From Tetranychus cinnabarinus (lineage: Eukaryota; Arthropoda; Arachnida; Trombidiformes; Tetranychidae), in assembly GCA_022266195.1 (NCBI GenBank), contig WHVY01000004.1, forward strand, positions 3,241,501-3,305,500: a stretch of DNA of 64,000 nt, written 5' to 3'. The notes under the pieces are model-generated. The model was not told where the DNA came from and ran no database searches. It saw only the letters and a list, made by a program, of their open reading frames with translations. Made by a program: the position numbers and the translations under genes. This document shows positions 22,501 to 35,140 of the stretch, piece after piece. The first letter of the stretch is position 1. Each line of letters opens with the position of its first letter.

Positions 22501-25500
22501 ACTGATAACAGTGCAACTAAAAAAGTTTCAACTACAATTCCTGTGCCCCAAGATGAAATTGCTCCGTCTCTGAAGAGTTACCATTACATGAAGAGGACAA
22601 TTGGTCGAGCGCGAGCTTAACGTTTCCAAGTTATACTGTAATAGCTTTCATTGTCTCAAAGAAAATGAGATCTCTAAAGCAAATATTTTTAACAAATTTT
22701 GTTTTCTCTCTGAATCTTATATCATCATAAACTCCAAACTTTGATTTGCAATAATAAATATGGAAATCTCATTCGGATCAAAGGAGACGTAATTTTCATC
22801 ATTCATGATGATGATCTTATCGCAGTTAGCTGTAGTGACTGTAATAAATTACAATACAAGGTGAAAAATATCTTTAACTTCGTCCTCTTACAATAAATCA
22901 AAAAATATAAGAAATGTAGAAGAGATCAGAATTTTCAGGTTTAATCCTTTCACGTCGTTGATTTCAAATCGCTTCAACTTAAACAATCACTGATTTGAAA
23001 TTAAATTTCAACCAAAATTTGACTCCTTTCAAGTAATTGTGAAACAAGTTTAACCTTTTAGGGTTGAAGGTGAAACCTAGTTAGACATGAAGCGACTAAA
23101 GTTGATGACATTTTGAAATGGATGTTGATATTAATGTTTTTATTAATTATATCACTCACCAGGGAAATGTGAATCACACTAATAATGGAAAGGTTAATGA
23201 GTTAATTCACTGAGAAAAGGTGAAATGAAATTAATTAATTCTCTTATGGTCATCCTTAACAAACAATCTTTATTAACAAAGTAATGAACGTAATTAACTA
23301 AGTATAATATGAAGATGTTAATGTATGTTGAAGAGTACAAGGGAAGCTGAATGGGATCACAAAAGGTACTAAAATAGTGTTCAACATTTTCTTGTTTACT
23401 TGCTGTTAGTGAACCATTTTTAATGTAAGAACATTGATTTTAGGTTCAACATTTGCTACTAACAGAGTTATTACATGAAACAATAATAGCTGCTACCAAA
23501 GTACAACAACTGGTTAACCACTAAATTGTAACGTCAACAATCTAATCTTGTTCAAATAATACAATTTACTGAATAAAACATCATCGGAAAAGGTAAGATG
23601 AAAATGCAATGAAAAGCCAATTCTATTAAAGAAAATACTTTTTTACTCTTGGAATCCTTTTTTTTTCATTTCATTTCATTAGCTGATTGTTTTAAATCAA
23701 TGAGGCAATCTATCAACCAACTTGAGCTTAAAGATCAACAATTGAAAGATAAACACTGAATTGTCATGTAAATCGTGAAATAGTTAATGTTGCACAATGG
23801 ATGAATTGCAAATGAAATGACAATTAATTTCAAGTGTTTCTCATTACAACAGGATAAAGTGTAAAAAGGTTGATTAGATTGAACTTTAATCAGTCAATCT
23901 CAACCTCAAAATGCAATCAATTTGGAGCAACATTTTTCTTTGTCATCGAGTTGTCTTATAAATAACAAGGTTTTCCTGACTGATGACTTGAAACTGATTT
24001 ACATTGATCAACATAATTTTGTCACTTTTAAAAGCTCGTAATCCTAACCAACAGATCAGTGACATTAATAATCAACACTTTAATGCACAAATCGATTAAG
24101 GTTAAAGACTGGAATAATAATTTAACTTGAATGTTGATGTGAATGATGTAAAGCCAGAGAATGTCCTGATTTTATCAAATTAATTGATTGTCAAGGAGTA
24201 AATGTTATCAACTCTAGTCATTGAAATGCGACTTTAAAGATTTAAAGATTCATCACATTTCTACTGAAGTATGTTTTCAAACGGCTAAATATTTCATGAC
24301 AACAAATAGAATAATTATCAAAATTGTTTTTACTATTAAGATTTGATATCTTTAAATGTTGATGTAATGAAATGAACAAATGATGAGCAAACCCTTCAAC
24401 TCAATGGTTCAACCAGTTAGATCAACATTTTCAATTTTCTCATTTTCTCATGAAATTGGTAAAATGATAACAAAAACATGACTAAGGCTGAATAATATTT
24501 TAAGTGAATGAAAAATAAGAATCAAATCATCTTAAAAGTTCCTCAATTAATCAGAACCATAATCGAGTCGAATGGAGTCTCGGATTGATTATAATAAGTA
24601 ACTTGAACCATGCGATATTACATGAAACTATTAAGATATTAAACTAGAAAGTTGATCAATTTGAGAAACTAAAAGCTCCAATCTGGCTCAATTTGAAATA
24701 TATTTGGGTGCAAGGTTGACACACTCGAACCTGTTGACAAAAAATAAGCTAAATCATTTGATAAAAAAAGCTATTAAATCTCTTTAACTGTTAATCAATC
24801 TTCAGGTCAACGTGATAAATGAAAGCTAAAAGTATTGGGTTGATATTGAAATGTTAAAAATGGTTTAAATAACAAGTTGAAGTAATTAAATTGTTCCCAG
24901 ATGAGTTGAACATTAAACTCATTTGTATTCAATGAACGTTTCAGCCTCTTGAAGCTGATTAAATGGAGGAAAACTTTAAACCTATTATTGATTGTTATTA
25001 TCCCGAGCATTTACAATTGATTCTGGATATTTTAGGCTTCCAATGATTTTAACATGAGCCAAGAATTTTTTTCAGTTTATTATAACTGAGCCTTTGAACA
25101 AATTTAAACAAACACTTCAATTGAAAGATCAATTCAATCTATTATATGAATGAACAAAATTGATCAAAAATATCAATTGATATTAAATTGAAGACTAAAA
25201 AGAGGATAAAAAAGTTAACCTTGATCATGATGAGAATGAAGATTTCAACTGAAGAATAATGAAAAGATGAATTTTGAACAATATTTTCACTTGATTTACA
25301 TGAGAAACTGAAAAATGGTGAAAATTGATAAAGGTTTTAACTCACATTGGAATTGGTTCACTTGACTGGATTAACCTTAAAACCTTTGCTCGTAATCACA
25401 GTTTGGTAAAAGCAATCAAAATGATGATCAAAATGTTGATCAAGAGGTTGACTTTGATTAAGCTTTAATCAAGCAAAAGATTATCAAGAGTAACTTTAAC

Positions 25501-26879
25501 TGTAAAAGTTGGCTTCATTTGATAAAGATTAATAGTTTTTTTGTTTTGTCAATTTGATGAAACTTGAAGCAAGACTTGGATTGACTTAAAGAGGTTTTTT
25601 TTCTCGCTATCATCAGTTCAATGGTGATGCTCAGTTAGTCCATGTAGTCATCATGCAACTGAGAGACTCGGAAAATTGTTACTGGGAATGTGAATGTTCA
25701 CCAATCTTGATTATCACTTATTTTGGTGTTTCCTCACATCTTAAAGATTTGATATTTGATTCAGCTTTTTATGCACTTGGATAACTTTGAAATTTAAATG
25801 TTGATTTAAATTCTCGTTTTCACCAATTAACAGTTGAAAGATTATTTAAATTGAATTTCAAATTCAACTTGAACATTGAATGAAAGGCTTTTAATATATT
25901 CACAGCTTGATGCAAGTCAACTTTCATTTTATTTACTGAACATCATTTTTCAAGTTAATGATAATAATCTTAGCTATTTGGTTTAATAAGTGATAATTGT
26001 ACAGCGAAGATGAAAATTCATTTTGGAAACTCAGACTTCTTTTCATCAAGGAAATTGTTTAAGTTGACTTGGAAATAAGTTATCATTCTGAATGATCATT
26101 TGCCTTTGCTAATGCTGTCTCAAGTTATATCTTTCAATAAATCACGATTTTGTATTCATAAAATTGGATTCTATTGGATTACATTAAATTGCAATATTTG
26201 TTAATCTCTGACAAATTTTATCATGATTTATATGGAAAGAGAAACATTGATTGAATTAAGTCATTTTTGTTGATTTTACAAAGAACAAATTTCTCCGCAT
26301 TTACGATGTTCAATCAATGAAAATAATGATTCGCTAAGTATTGACTCTTGGTAAACACTGAAAGACATTTTCACATCTTTTTCAATTCCTTGTCCAGTAT
26401 TGTACCAGAGTTTGTAGCTTGAAGTTATCAGCTTTATCCATGTTAATAAACTACTTTTTTACATTCACCAATATATGCCTAAGTCATCTTCAATTGACAT
26501 ACAAAAAAACTGCTGATTTGCTGGGTTAATTTGATCCAAAATTTGGGTTAGCCTGGGATATCTGGAATAGCGAAGTTTCCCAGTGGCTGTATTCATTGAA
26601 TTTTATCATCAATAGTGAATGAGGTAAATCAAAGAAATGAAAGGTTCGCTGGATAAAACGATTATTATGGTACTTTAAAATGCTCAATATTTAACTCTTG
26701 ACTGTCAACTACCTCAGGTTGATTGTGATCCAGTCAAAAATTTATGCTCAGCGATCAGCAGTCTTTGTTTATCAATGGTATTAAGCTATTGGAGATTGAT
26801 CCAGCAATAGATCCCATGGGTTCGATGAGTTAGTCTGTGATTATAGTTTATAGAAATTGATTTGACAATTGTGAGTAGA
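19523..26879. other. Long gene desert
   Basis: About 7.3 kb of AT-rich DNA with many TGAT/ATCA-type words and no supportable protein-coding exon. At about 20325-20385 lies a decayed piece of the MITE arm found at 19258. About 19830-20080 and 22380-22640 are less repetitive and might be old gene or transposon fragments, but I could not match them to any family. Confidence 0.5.
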
Positions 26880-27130
26880 GAATTCAAGAAAAAAAACTTG
26901 AATCTGAGTTTCTTTAGACAAAGTTTCAGTTAACATAATAGTGATGAAGTGACATCTTCTGGAAATTGGTTGACATCTTTGTTGATATTCATTTATCCGT
27001 TTCTTGTTTTCACAAATCAAAGTCCCGATTGGTTCTAACTCATCCAATGAACAGTTTTGTGTAAGATTGAAATATTTACAACTAATAATCAGATAGTTGA
27101 TAAGACACAAAATTTAAATCATAATATTTC
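26880..27130. repeat. Dispersed repeat, copy 2 of 2
   Basis: Same-orientation partner of 2884-3130, 24 kb away, alignable by eye over about 245 bp. It ends about 200 bp downstream of the caz/FUS stop codon. Confidence 0.7.
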
Positions 27131-27328
27131 ATTTTAACCTTTTTTCGGATGCAATAAAATTTCGATTCCCAGACTATTGTCAAGGAGTAAATGAAATGTT
27201 TATTATGTTTATGTCAATTGTCATTCCATATAAGAGAAATTATAGACAAAAAAGGATGAAAAAAGTTAAACTTGATCATATGATTACAGATGAAATTGTG
27301 TTGAAAAAAAAATTTATCAAAAGATTAA

Positions 27329-28829
27329 TTAGTATGGACCCGGACGTCTATCATGACCCCTGCGCATAGGTCCACCTCGACCTCTCATAGGTGGACCGCC
27401 ACCTCGCCCTCTAGAGCCATCGATTCCGCCTCGTCCTCTAGAGCCGTCGCTGCCACCTCGCCCTCTGAAGCCATCGCTACCTCCTCGGCCTCGAGAGCCA
27501 TCGCCGCGACCTCGTCCTCCTCCCATATCTCCATCTCTGGAAGAGGAACCTCCTCGTCCTCCTCCCATGTCTCCGTCTCTGGAAGCAAAGCCTCCTCGTC
27601 CTCCCATTCCACCGCGGCTCATTCCACCGCGACCACCTCCGCCCCCGCCTCCTGGCTTAGGAGCTTGACATCGATTACATTCTGATCTCCAGGCAAAGTT
27701 ATTATTACCACAACTAGGGTCGGGACAGTTCCAGTCTCCATCTCTTCCTCCGCCACCTGGTCCTTTAATAAAATATAAAAATAAACAAGTTAAGGACCAT
27801 TCTCATCATTGTCATGATAATAAAAACTTACCTCCAGGTCCTGAGCCACCTCCGCGACCAAACCCGCCTCCCATAGAACCTCGACCACGGCCGCCACCAC
27901 CGCCTCTACCTCCACCACGACTAAATCCGCCTGGTGGAACTTTTCTTTGGGCCATTTCTACTTTAATTGTATTTCCCCTAAATTCTTTACCATTAAACCA
28001 TGATATTGAAGAATTGGCAGTTGGAGGATCATCGTAAGTCACAGTTGCTTCACCTTTACTTTGGCCAGAGTCCTTATCTCTATAAATCCAAATTTTATCT
28101 CTACCAGTCTTTTTGTCTTTCTGCAAAACAAAAAAAAATACAAATATTAGATGACAATTTCGAGGATTGACACACTTGATTAACGTGATTAACTTACTTT
28201 AATTAAACCAATAGAACCGAAATATTCGGCAATATCTCCTTCAGTGGCGCTTTTAGGTAAGCCTGATACAAAAACAGTATCATGCATGTATTCTGAAAAA
28301 TAGAAAAAGACAGTTTAAATAAATGCACATGCAATAGATTTAGCAATAATTTACCTTGAGAACCATGTGAAGGTGGACCTGGATAGCCTCCTCCGCTACC
28401 ATAGCCCCCTCCACCTCCATAACCTCCACTCGGGTAGCTAGATCCATAGCCACCACTTGAATAGCTAGATCCATAACCTGCACTTTGATAGCTAGATCCA
28501 GAACCGCCACTTGGATAGCTAGATCCAGAACCGCCACTTGGATAGTTAGATCCAGAACCTCCACTTGGATAGTTAGATCCAGAACCTCCACTTGGATAGC
28601 TAGATCCATAACCACCAGAACCAGCACCAGCACCATAACCGGGTGCTGGTGCAGGACCAGGACCAGGACCAGCGCCATAACCCGGTGCTGGTGCAGGACC
28701 AGGACCAGGACCGGCGCCATAACCGGGTGCTGGTGGAGGACCAGCTCCATAACCTCCACCACCATGAGCACCACCAGCACCATAACCTATCATTTCCTGA
28801 GAAAAATCAGATACATTGTAGGTAGACAT
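27329..28829 (-). CDS. caz: FUS/EWS/TAF15 (FET) family RNA-binding protein, cabeza homologue
   Basis: Four exons, from the start: 28829-28355, 28292-28198, 28120-27832 and 27762-27329, join in phase to 430 residues. The N-terminal ~155 residues are a Gly/Tyr/Ser/Pro prion-like domain with GPGPAPAP blocks and ten-residue [14 protein letters not shown] repeats. An RRM follows (VFVSGLP as RNP2-like, then [10 protein letters not shown] as RNP1-like) spread over exons 2-3. Then come RGG repeats, a RanBP2-type zinc finger ([20 protein letters not shown], then RCQAPK) and a C-terminal RGG region ending RRPGPY, the PY-type nuclear import signal of this family. FET proteins bind RNA polymerase II and nascent RNA and act in transcription and splicing. 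The domain order is diagnostic. The Drosophila name is used as symbol. Confidence 0.95.
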
Positions 28830-29794
28830 TTTGTGAAAAAAAGCGTTGCAAACAAAGAGTAAAAAGAGACTCCACGACAAACCAAGGGGTTCAGTTCAAA
28901 AATGAGATAAGGGCAACTTGCAAACTGAGTGATAGATGGCAGTGATTTTAATGAAAAAAGAAAGAAAAGAAAGGCAAAATTAACATTATAGTAAAACCAA
29001 TATAGTAAAGTATTAGTAATAGTAACACATAGTAAGATTCATAACTGTTCATTCAATGTTCATTTCCCTTTCTTTTCTCGTTCTTTTGCCCTTAACATCA
29101 CTGCTATCTATCAGTCGATTTAGAAACTAAGCTTAATCCTCTTTGTAACCCCATACTTCTCGTGCTGTCTCTTTGCTCCTCTTTGCTTGTCAATGAATTG
29201 CCTTTGACCGAAAATGATGTAGCATAAATTTGGGTGAGGTGGCGCTACTGGTTCGCGGGTAATTCAACTCCATTTTTTAAATTCAAGTTGATCAAGCCTT
29301 TAAATGAACATACAATATAAACTAGAGGGAAAATTAAATAAAAAGATTGGACAGATAATAGAAAATTAAACAAGTTAAATAATCAGAGGGAAATAAAGCG
29401 AAATTCGGATTCTTTCTGGATCACGCTTTCAGTCAATTTCACCAAAAGAGGAGTGAAGAGGAGAGGCTCTTTGACTCCACCACTAATAGATGCCGGAAAG
29501 ACAGAGCGCTGTATTTGAAATATATTCAAGATGAATTTTCATAACAAGTTGAGTCAAAATTAACATTTTAATCTAATTTTTGTTTGTATTTAGCATTTAC
29601 CGTTCAGCTTTGCGATAGCATTCGATGGATTTTGTTAAATTTTGTAAAAAAGTCAGTCAAGATTTTTAACCAAAAATTGAATTTTAATAAACAAAAGAAC
29701 CAACAATTCAGTATGAAACTGTTGATAATCGGGTAGCGTTGAATTTAAAATTTTCAGCTAAAAAATGATGTATTAATGAAATTTCCATTCTCAT
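28830..29794. promoter_or_regulatory. caz upstream region with two CTCF-like motifs
   Basis: TAGATGGCAGT at 28933-28943 and GAGGTGGCGCTAC at about 29235-29247 match the animal CTCF core AG(A/G)(T/G)GGC(A/G). Related CACTAATAGATGCC lies at about 29480. The caz promoter must lie here. I see no gene. Confidence 0.45.
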
Positions 29795-30240
29795 TTTTCC
29801 TTTAATTTTATTTTCACTTTTACATTTGGTATAAGTTTCATTTCAATTTTATCTCAATAACAATCAGTCAAAATATAATTTATCAATAACTCAAATCTCA
29901 TCATGAAGGTAAGTTTCTAAAACTTTCATTGATTATTTCTGGCAATCAAATTTAATAAACTTTAAATTGTGGATTTATTCGTTTTATAATCTATTGTTAA
30001 TTCCTTATAATTATATAATGTTAGGTCATTTATCTTTCTCGCTCTCTGCGGAATCGCCTCAGCTGGTATCATTGCTGCTCCAGCAGCCATTGTCAGCACT
30101 GGTTAATCATCACAAACCTGAAGTCAAGATGCTCTGGGAAATCATGCTTTTGCATACAATGAAAACCATGCAACTGGAGGTTCATCACGAAGTGAATCTG
30201 GAAAGGTTCTTGGGCATGCTAGGTCTTACTCCTGAATTAT
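29795..30240 (+). pseudogene. Dead copy of the cuticle-protein gene
   Basis: It matches the cuticle genes at 41335 and 50170 across promoter (GGTATAA near 29829), the six-base first coding exon ATGAAG at 29905, the intron and about 210 bp of exon 2. Keeping the intron means DNA duplication, not retroposition. In the true frame it reads FLALCGIASAGIIAAP and then hits TAA and TGA. Similarity stops near 30235, in the middle of the chitin-binding domain. Its right end is overlapped on the other strand by the last codons and 3' region of nanos. Confidence 0.85.
29974..29979 (-). terminator. Candidate nanos poly(A) signal
   Basis: AATAAA on the minus strand, about 205 bases past the nanos stop. 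If used, the nanos 3' UTR would be almost entirely antisense cuticle-gene sequence. Confidence 0.35.
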
Positions 30241-31382
30241 TCCAGAAGGAAGGCTTATTCCAGGGACAGTATCTAACTGTGTGAGCCATATCTGCATTTT
30301 TGTTGCGGCATATTGGACATATGTAACTCCGGAGCATTGGACAAACGATTCTACCTAAAGGATCCTTAAGAATATGTCCTTTATAAAAAGATGGTGGATG
30401 GCCATTATTTTTACAAAAAACACATTCAGTGCAGGTAGGGTTACGTCGGCGAACTCGTGGTGGTACATAAGAAGCTGAGAGAGGATTCAAATTGTTGGCA
30501 GCAGCAAAAGCAGAATTATTATTATGGAGGTGAGCTTGTTGGTTAGAACCAATAACCATTGGACTACGGGTTTCATTCAAGTTCACCAAAACCTGGCCAT
30601 TATTCGTAGAGTTGTTGAAATTGTTGGCAGGGTTAGCGTTGTTGTTGGCAATGTTGTTCACAGTTGAAGTGTTGATGTTGTTTAGGTTGTTGTTTAAATT
30701 ATTGGCATTATGGTTGGCATTATGGTTGATGTTACTGTTATTATTGTTAGGTTGATTGGCGGGGTTAACTGAGAAAGAATTAAATGCTAATGAATTCCTG
30801 GATCCAATCGGTGGGCAACTTCGAGGGGCAATCCATTGATTGGTATAATCAAAACTGTTCAATCCTTTGGTATTAAATGGATTACTACCAATACCACTGA
30901 TAGTATGAGCGAGATTACTTGAATAAAGACTACCATTATTATTGGTACCAATAGTATGATTGGTACTATTGTTGAGATTATTTTTAGGAGTAATATTCAT
31001 AGGTGAATCCGCACTAAAGTTAAATGGTCCGTGGTCAATTGATGAATTCCAATCACTCGAAAAAAGTCCAGTGAAACGATCCAGAAGTTGATTAGAGTAA
31101 GAATAATCATTTCCTTGGATAACAAATGATAAGATTAGAGAAGAAAAAACATGAAAAAAAAGAAAGCAAGATTAACAAAAGTAATGGGTTAAAATAGGAA
31201 AAAGAGCAAGAAAAAGCAAATGTGGAAATTAAAGATGGATCCAAGATAATGGATAATAGAAATCAAAAGATAATGGAGAAAAAAATTAACAAAAACTTAC
31301 CGGGTTCAAATAGATTGTTGATTTTATTGAAATCAACAGGCTCAGTGAATTTTGGTGGACGTCGTTTTGAAAAACTATCCAT
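30185..31382 (-). CDS. nos: Nanos translational repressor
   Basis: Exons 31382-31301 (MDSFSKRRPPKF...) and 31113-30185 join in phase. The long Asn-rich low-complexity middle is typical of nanos. Near the C-terminus are the two CCHC zinc fingers of the family. The first has CVFC, His 13 residues after the last Cys and Cys 11 further on, within GHILKDPLGRIVCP. The second is CPICRNKNADMAHTVRYC. Nanos binds RNA together with Pumilio, recruits deadenylases and protects germline and abdominal fate. The last 15 residues (GVRPSMPKNLSRFTS) and the stop codon are read from antisense of the cuticle pseudogene. The gene is divergent from S-adenosylmethionine synthetase. Confidence 0.93.
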
Positions 31383-32444
31383 GATTATTATAAATTGAAG
31401 TGAATTGATTGATGATTTTTGATGGAATGGTTAAATATAACTAAATGATTTCGTCAGCTAATTGGCTTTTAAAAGGGTTGTCACCAACAAAGAAAGCAAA
31501 AAAATGGAGAAAGGCAAAAAGGTGGGAGCAAATTGAATCATCTTCTTCATCATAAAGGTCATTTTGACTAAGCTTTTACATTGTTTTCCCTAGGATCTCG
31601 TCATAGAGCAACTTTATTTCATTTTTTTGAGTTTAATAATTTTCAAACAATCAGACCAACCACAGAGAAAAATGTAAACAGTCTCGAGGGAAAAAAACAT
31701 TTTCATTTAATGGCTATGTCTTAAGATGAACATACTTTTCCCATTTTAGAGAAAATTAAAACACAAAAATTAACTAAAAATTGGTTAAATTTTTAAATTC
31801 AAAAGTAATCCGATTTTTGTTGAGAGAAGAAACCGTTTTTTTGCTTCTTTGCTTCTCTTGGGAATCAAATGTCTATAGCAAGAGCTTTTTCTTTCAAAAA
31901 TTGCCAATTGAATCTCCAATTTCCTGAAAATTGATTGAAATGAGCTCACAGACATGTTGTCTTATTGTTTAAAATGTGGTTATGATATGTTAATTTGAAA
32001 TCGTAAATTATGATGATGATTTCAACTTGTGAAGATTGTTCAAGGTAATACTGCTGTACATTTACTAATTGTTCATTATTTATCAATCAATCTATTTCAA
32101 GTGTCAACAACTCATTTCATCTTAGGTTAGTCATCAAGACTGATTGGTTGTATAGCAGTATCTTATGGATGTTATTTTTGAAAATTGCTATTTAAATAAT
32201 CATTAAAAATGAATTTTCAGTCAATTAATCAATTGGTAAATGAATAAAATTAATTAGTAAAAGAGTATATATGTAGTTGCAATACGGTAGATGGCGTTGA
32301 TTAGAACTCAATATGTGTTTGGTTTTTTACATCCAACTTTCGCCTCGTGATTATCATTCTTTCAATCTTTCAACTCTCATTTATTAAATTTTGTTAATTG
32401 TTGTTCTTTTTTTTCTTTTACACTTGACTTTCGTGACTCTCAAA
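31383..32444. promoter_or_regulatory. Shared upstream region of nanos and S-adenosylmethionine synthetase
   Basis: About 1.06 kb between divergent start codons. A CTCF-like motif, GGTAGATGGCGTTG, lies at 32286-32299 close to the likely start of the synthetase transcript. No other gene seen. Confidence 0.45.
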
Positions 32445-33979
32445 ATGAATTCAATTGACGACGATGGTACATTCCTGTTCACCTCTGAATCTGTCGGAGA
32501 AGGACATCCAGGTATTCAGCTTATTTTCCATGTTATTCACCTCTTTTCTTAATTTTATTTTGTTCAAAATTTCGACTGTTTTATTTTTCTATCATGTTTT
32601 TAAATTTAGTGAGTGTTTATTTTAAATCAAAATTTAACTTTCTATTTTTTAGATAAGCTTTGTGATCAGGTCAGTGATGCTGTACTGGATGCCCACCTTG
32701 CACTTGATCCTTATGCTAAGGTTGCCTGTGAAGCTATAAGTAAAACCGGCTTGGTTATGGTCTTTGGAGAAATCACATCCTCTGCCCATGTTGACTATCA
32801 AGAAGTTGTCCGCCAAACAGTTAAACACATTGGATTTGATCATAGTGACAAAGGTTTTGATTATAAAACTTGTAATGTTTTAGTAGCCATTGAACACCAA
32901 GCTCAGGAAATTTCTCAAGGAGTTTGGACTGATAAAGACGATGAACACTTGGGAGCTGGAGATCAAGGGTTAATGTTTGGTTATGCTACCGACGAAACTG
33001 AAGAGTGTATGCCTTTGACTGTCGTTCTTTCACATAAATTGAATGAAAAATTGTCCCAATTGCGACGTGATGGAACTTTTCCATGGGCTCGACCTGATTC
33101 CAAAACCCAAGTCACCTGTGAATATCGATTTGATAAAGGAGCTGCTATTCCTTCCAGAGTGCACACTGTTGTAATCTCTGTACAACATTCTCCTGAAATA
33201 ACTATACCTCAGCTTAAAGAACAAGTTATGGAAAAAGTTATTAAAGTAGTTATTCCTGCAAAATATTTGGACGATCAAACAATTTACCATATTAACCCGT
33301 GTGGAAAATTCATTACTGGTGGTCCTCTTGTAAGTTTAAATTCATCTTTAATTTTGTGAACCTTATTTCTCATTCACTTATTGATATTTTTGTATTTTCA
33401 CAGGCTGATGCTGGTCTTACTGGACGTAAAATCATTGTTGATACTTATGGAGGATGGGGTGCTCATGGTGGCGGGGCCTTTTCCGGCAAAGACGCCACAA
33501 AAGTTGACAGATCAGGTGCCTATGCTGCTCGATGGGTCGCTAAATCATTAGTTAAGAGTGGGCTTTGTCGAAGAGTTAGTGTTCAGGTAATGTTTTCGAA
33601 ATTTTATTTTATGTCATTCAATATCGAACTGATTTATTTTGGTCTTCGTTCTTTTAATATTTCAGATCTCATATGCCATCGGAATTTCTGAACCATTGTC
33701 AGTCACGATTTTTTCCTATGGTACTTCAACAAAATCATCGAAGGAGTTACACGACATAGTTTTGAAAAACTTTGATCTTAGACCAGGAATAATCATCAAG
33801 TATATGACCATTTTCTTGCTTTATTTCTAGTTTACTTTAACCTTCATCTTCCGTTTTTTTTCATTCTACTTTCTAGGGAATTGGGTCTTCGACAACCAAT
33901 TTTTTCAAAGACCGCCGTTTTTGGTCACTTTGGACGAGATGAATTCCCATGGGAGAAACCAAAAAAGCTAGTTTTCTGA
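32445..33979 (+). CDS. Sam-S: S-adenosylmethionine synthetase
   Basis: Five exons: 32445-32511, 32653-33329, 33404-33586, 33666-33799 and 33877-33979. Introns are 74-141 bp and all joins keep phase, giving 387 residues (family about 395). The enzyme makes S-adenosylmethionine from methionine and ATP in the cytosol. Hallmarks are [13 protein letters not shown] at the N-terminus (ATP-binding His in GHPDK), [16 protein letters not shown] and the phosphate-binding loop [16 protein letters not shown], with the C-terminal [10 protein letters not shown]. No key residue appears to be missing. The product is the universal methyl donor and also feeds polyamine synthesis. Confidence 0.97.
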
Positions 33980-35140
33980 AAATCATGTGGCATTTATACC
34001 TTATCAATTTACCATTTTCGATCGTGATTTTTTATTTGCCAATGCATAAATCATGTTGCATCCTGAAACCAGGAGAATTAAAATCAAACTGAAACTTGTG
34101 TTAGAATACAATTGCACGTTGTGTCTTTACTCAATACTACACAATTTAATTTGAGATTCGTGATTTATGAGTTGACTTGCTACTTCATTGAAATTTGAGT
34201 CAATTTAGACGTAATTTATTATAGACTGTAAATAGTATTTCATTAATGGTATGTTAAGATGCAGATAATGTTTCTAAAATCAAAGGTATAAATTCAAATG
34301 GCATTCAAGAACAATCATGTAATATAATTAATCGGAAGTAATAGATAATTGGAATTGATGCTAATAAGAAAATCCATTTCCTGGGAATACAAGTGCACTG
34401 TGAGGTCGTTAATCATCATTCGAGTAAGAAAATATTAAGGCAAAATTATTCAGTCTGGTTAAAAGTTCCTGGGAAAATAATTGTTAACCAATTGTTGATG
34501 GGAAAGTAACACTAAAATGGGTTTCATGATTTATCAACTCTTAGTAATATTTAGACAGTGATTAGATTAGCAAGACTTCCCATTTAGCTTTAGAATAAGT
34601 AAACAATGTCTATTTAAAATCGGCTTGCTAATGATAGAATTAATATTTGGTTAATTTTATCCATTTTAGAATACACAATTCAAATCCATCAAGTCTTGCT
34701 GTAATTTAGATAATTTATCAATTATTGTTATCAATAACTTATCAACCGATAACATGTGTTAAGTGTTGTAATTTTTTGTCATCCGCTCAAGTGTAATTAC
34801 AAATAATACAAGTTTAGTTTTGAGTGCAGTTAATGTAATGATCAATAAATGATGAAATACATTTAAGTTTAACATTTACCTGTTCGAGTCAAGGATTATT
34901 TTTTCAATTGTTGATACACATTCAATTAACAGTAATGATTACTGATCCATGTTTCCTATTCGGTTGTGAGATACTTAAGCCTATACCTTTTGTCTGTTTG
35001 GGATTAGCTAACCTTCAGTTATTTGTCATCTGAATTTCACCAGGTTCAGATCGAAGTTGTTAGCTGTTTCTCAAGTTAGATTTGAATATAATCAATTTAC
35101 ATAGTTCGTTCAAGTCGTAATAAGTTACCCAGGAGCCAAA
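33980..35140. other. Intergenic stretch between Sam-S and cytochrome b5 reductase
   Basis: About 1.16 kb without a recognisable gene. It must hold the Sam-S 3' UTR and the reductase promoter. Confidence 0.5.

Noticed and set aside
22380..22640. Less repetitive stretch that could be an old gene fragment
   Set aside because: No frame longer than a few dozen codons and no motif I could name.
27353..27685. Plus-strand Ser/Ala/Thr-rich frame
   Set aside because: It is antisense to the RGG region of the caz/FUS homologue and merely mirrors its repeats.
28340..28862. Alternative frames on both strands over the caz N-terminus
   Set aside because: These are shadows of the repetitive prion-like domain; only one frame joins the RRM exons in phase.
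33299..33691. 130-codon frame covering part of S-adenosylmethionine synthetase
   Set aside because: It reads through introns on both sides of exon 3; the spliced model accounts for the coding part.
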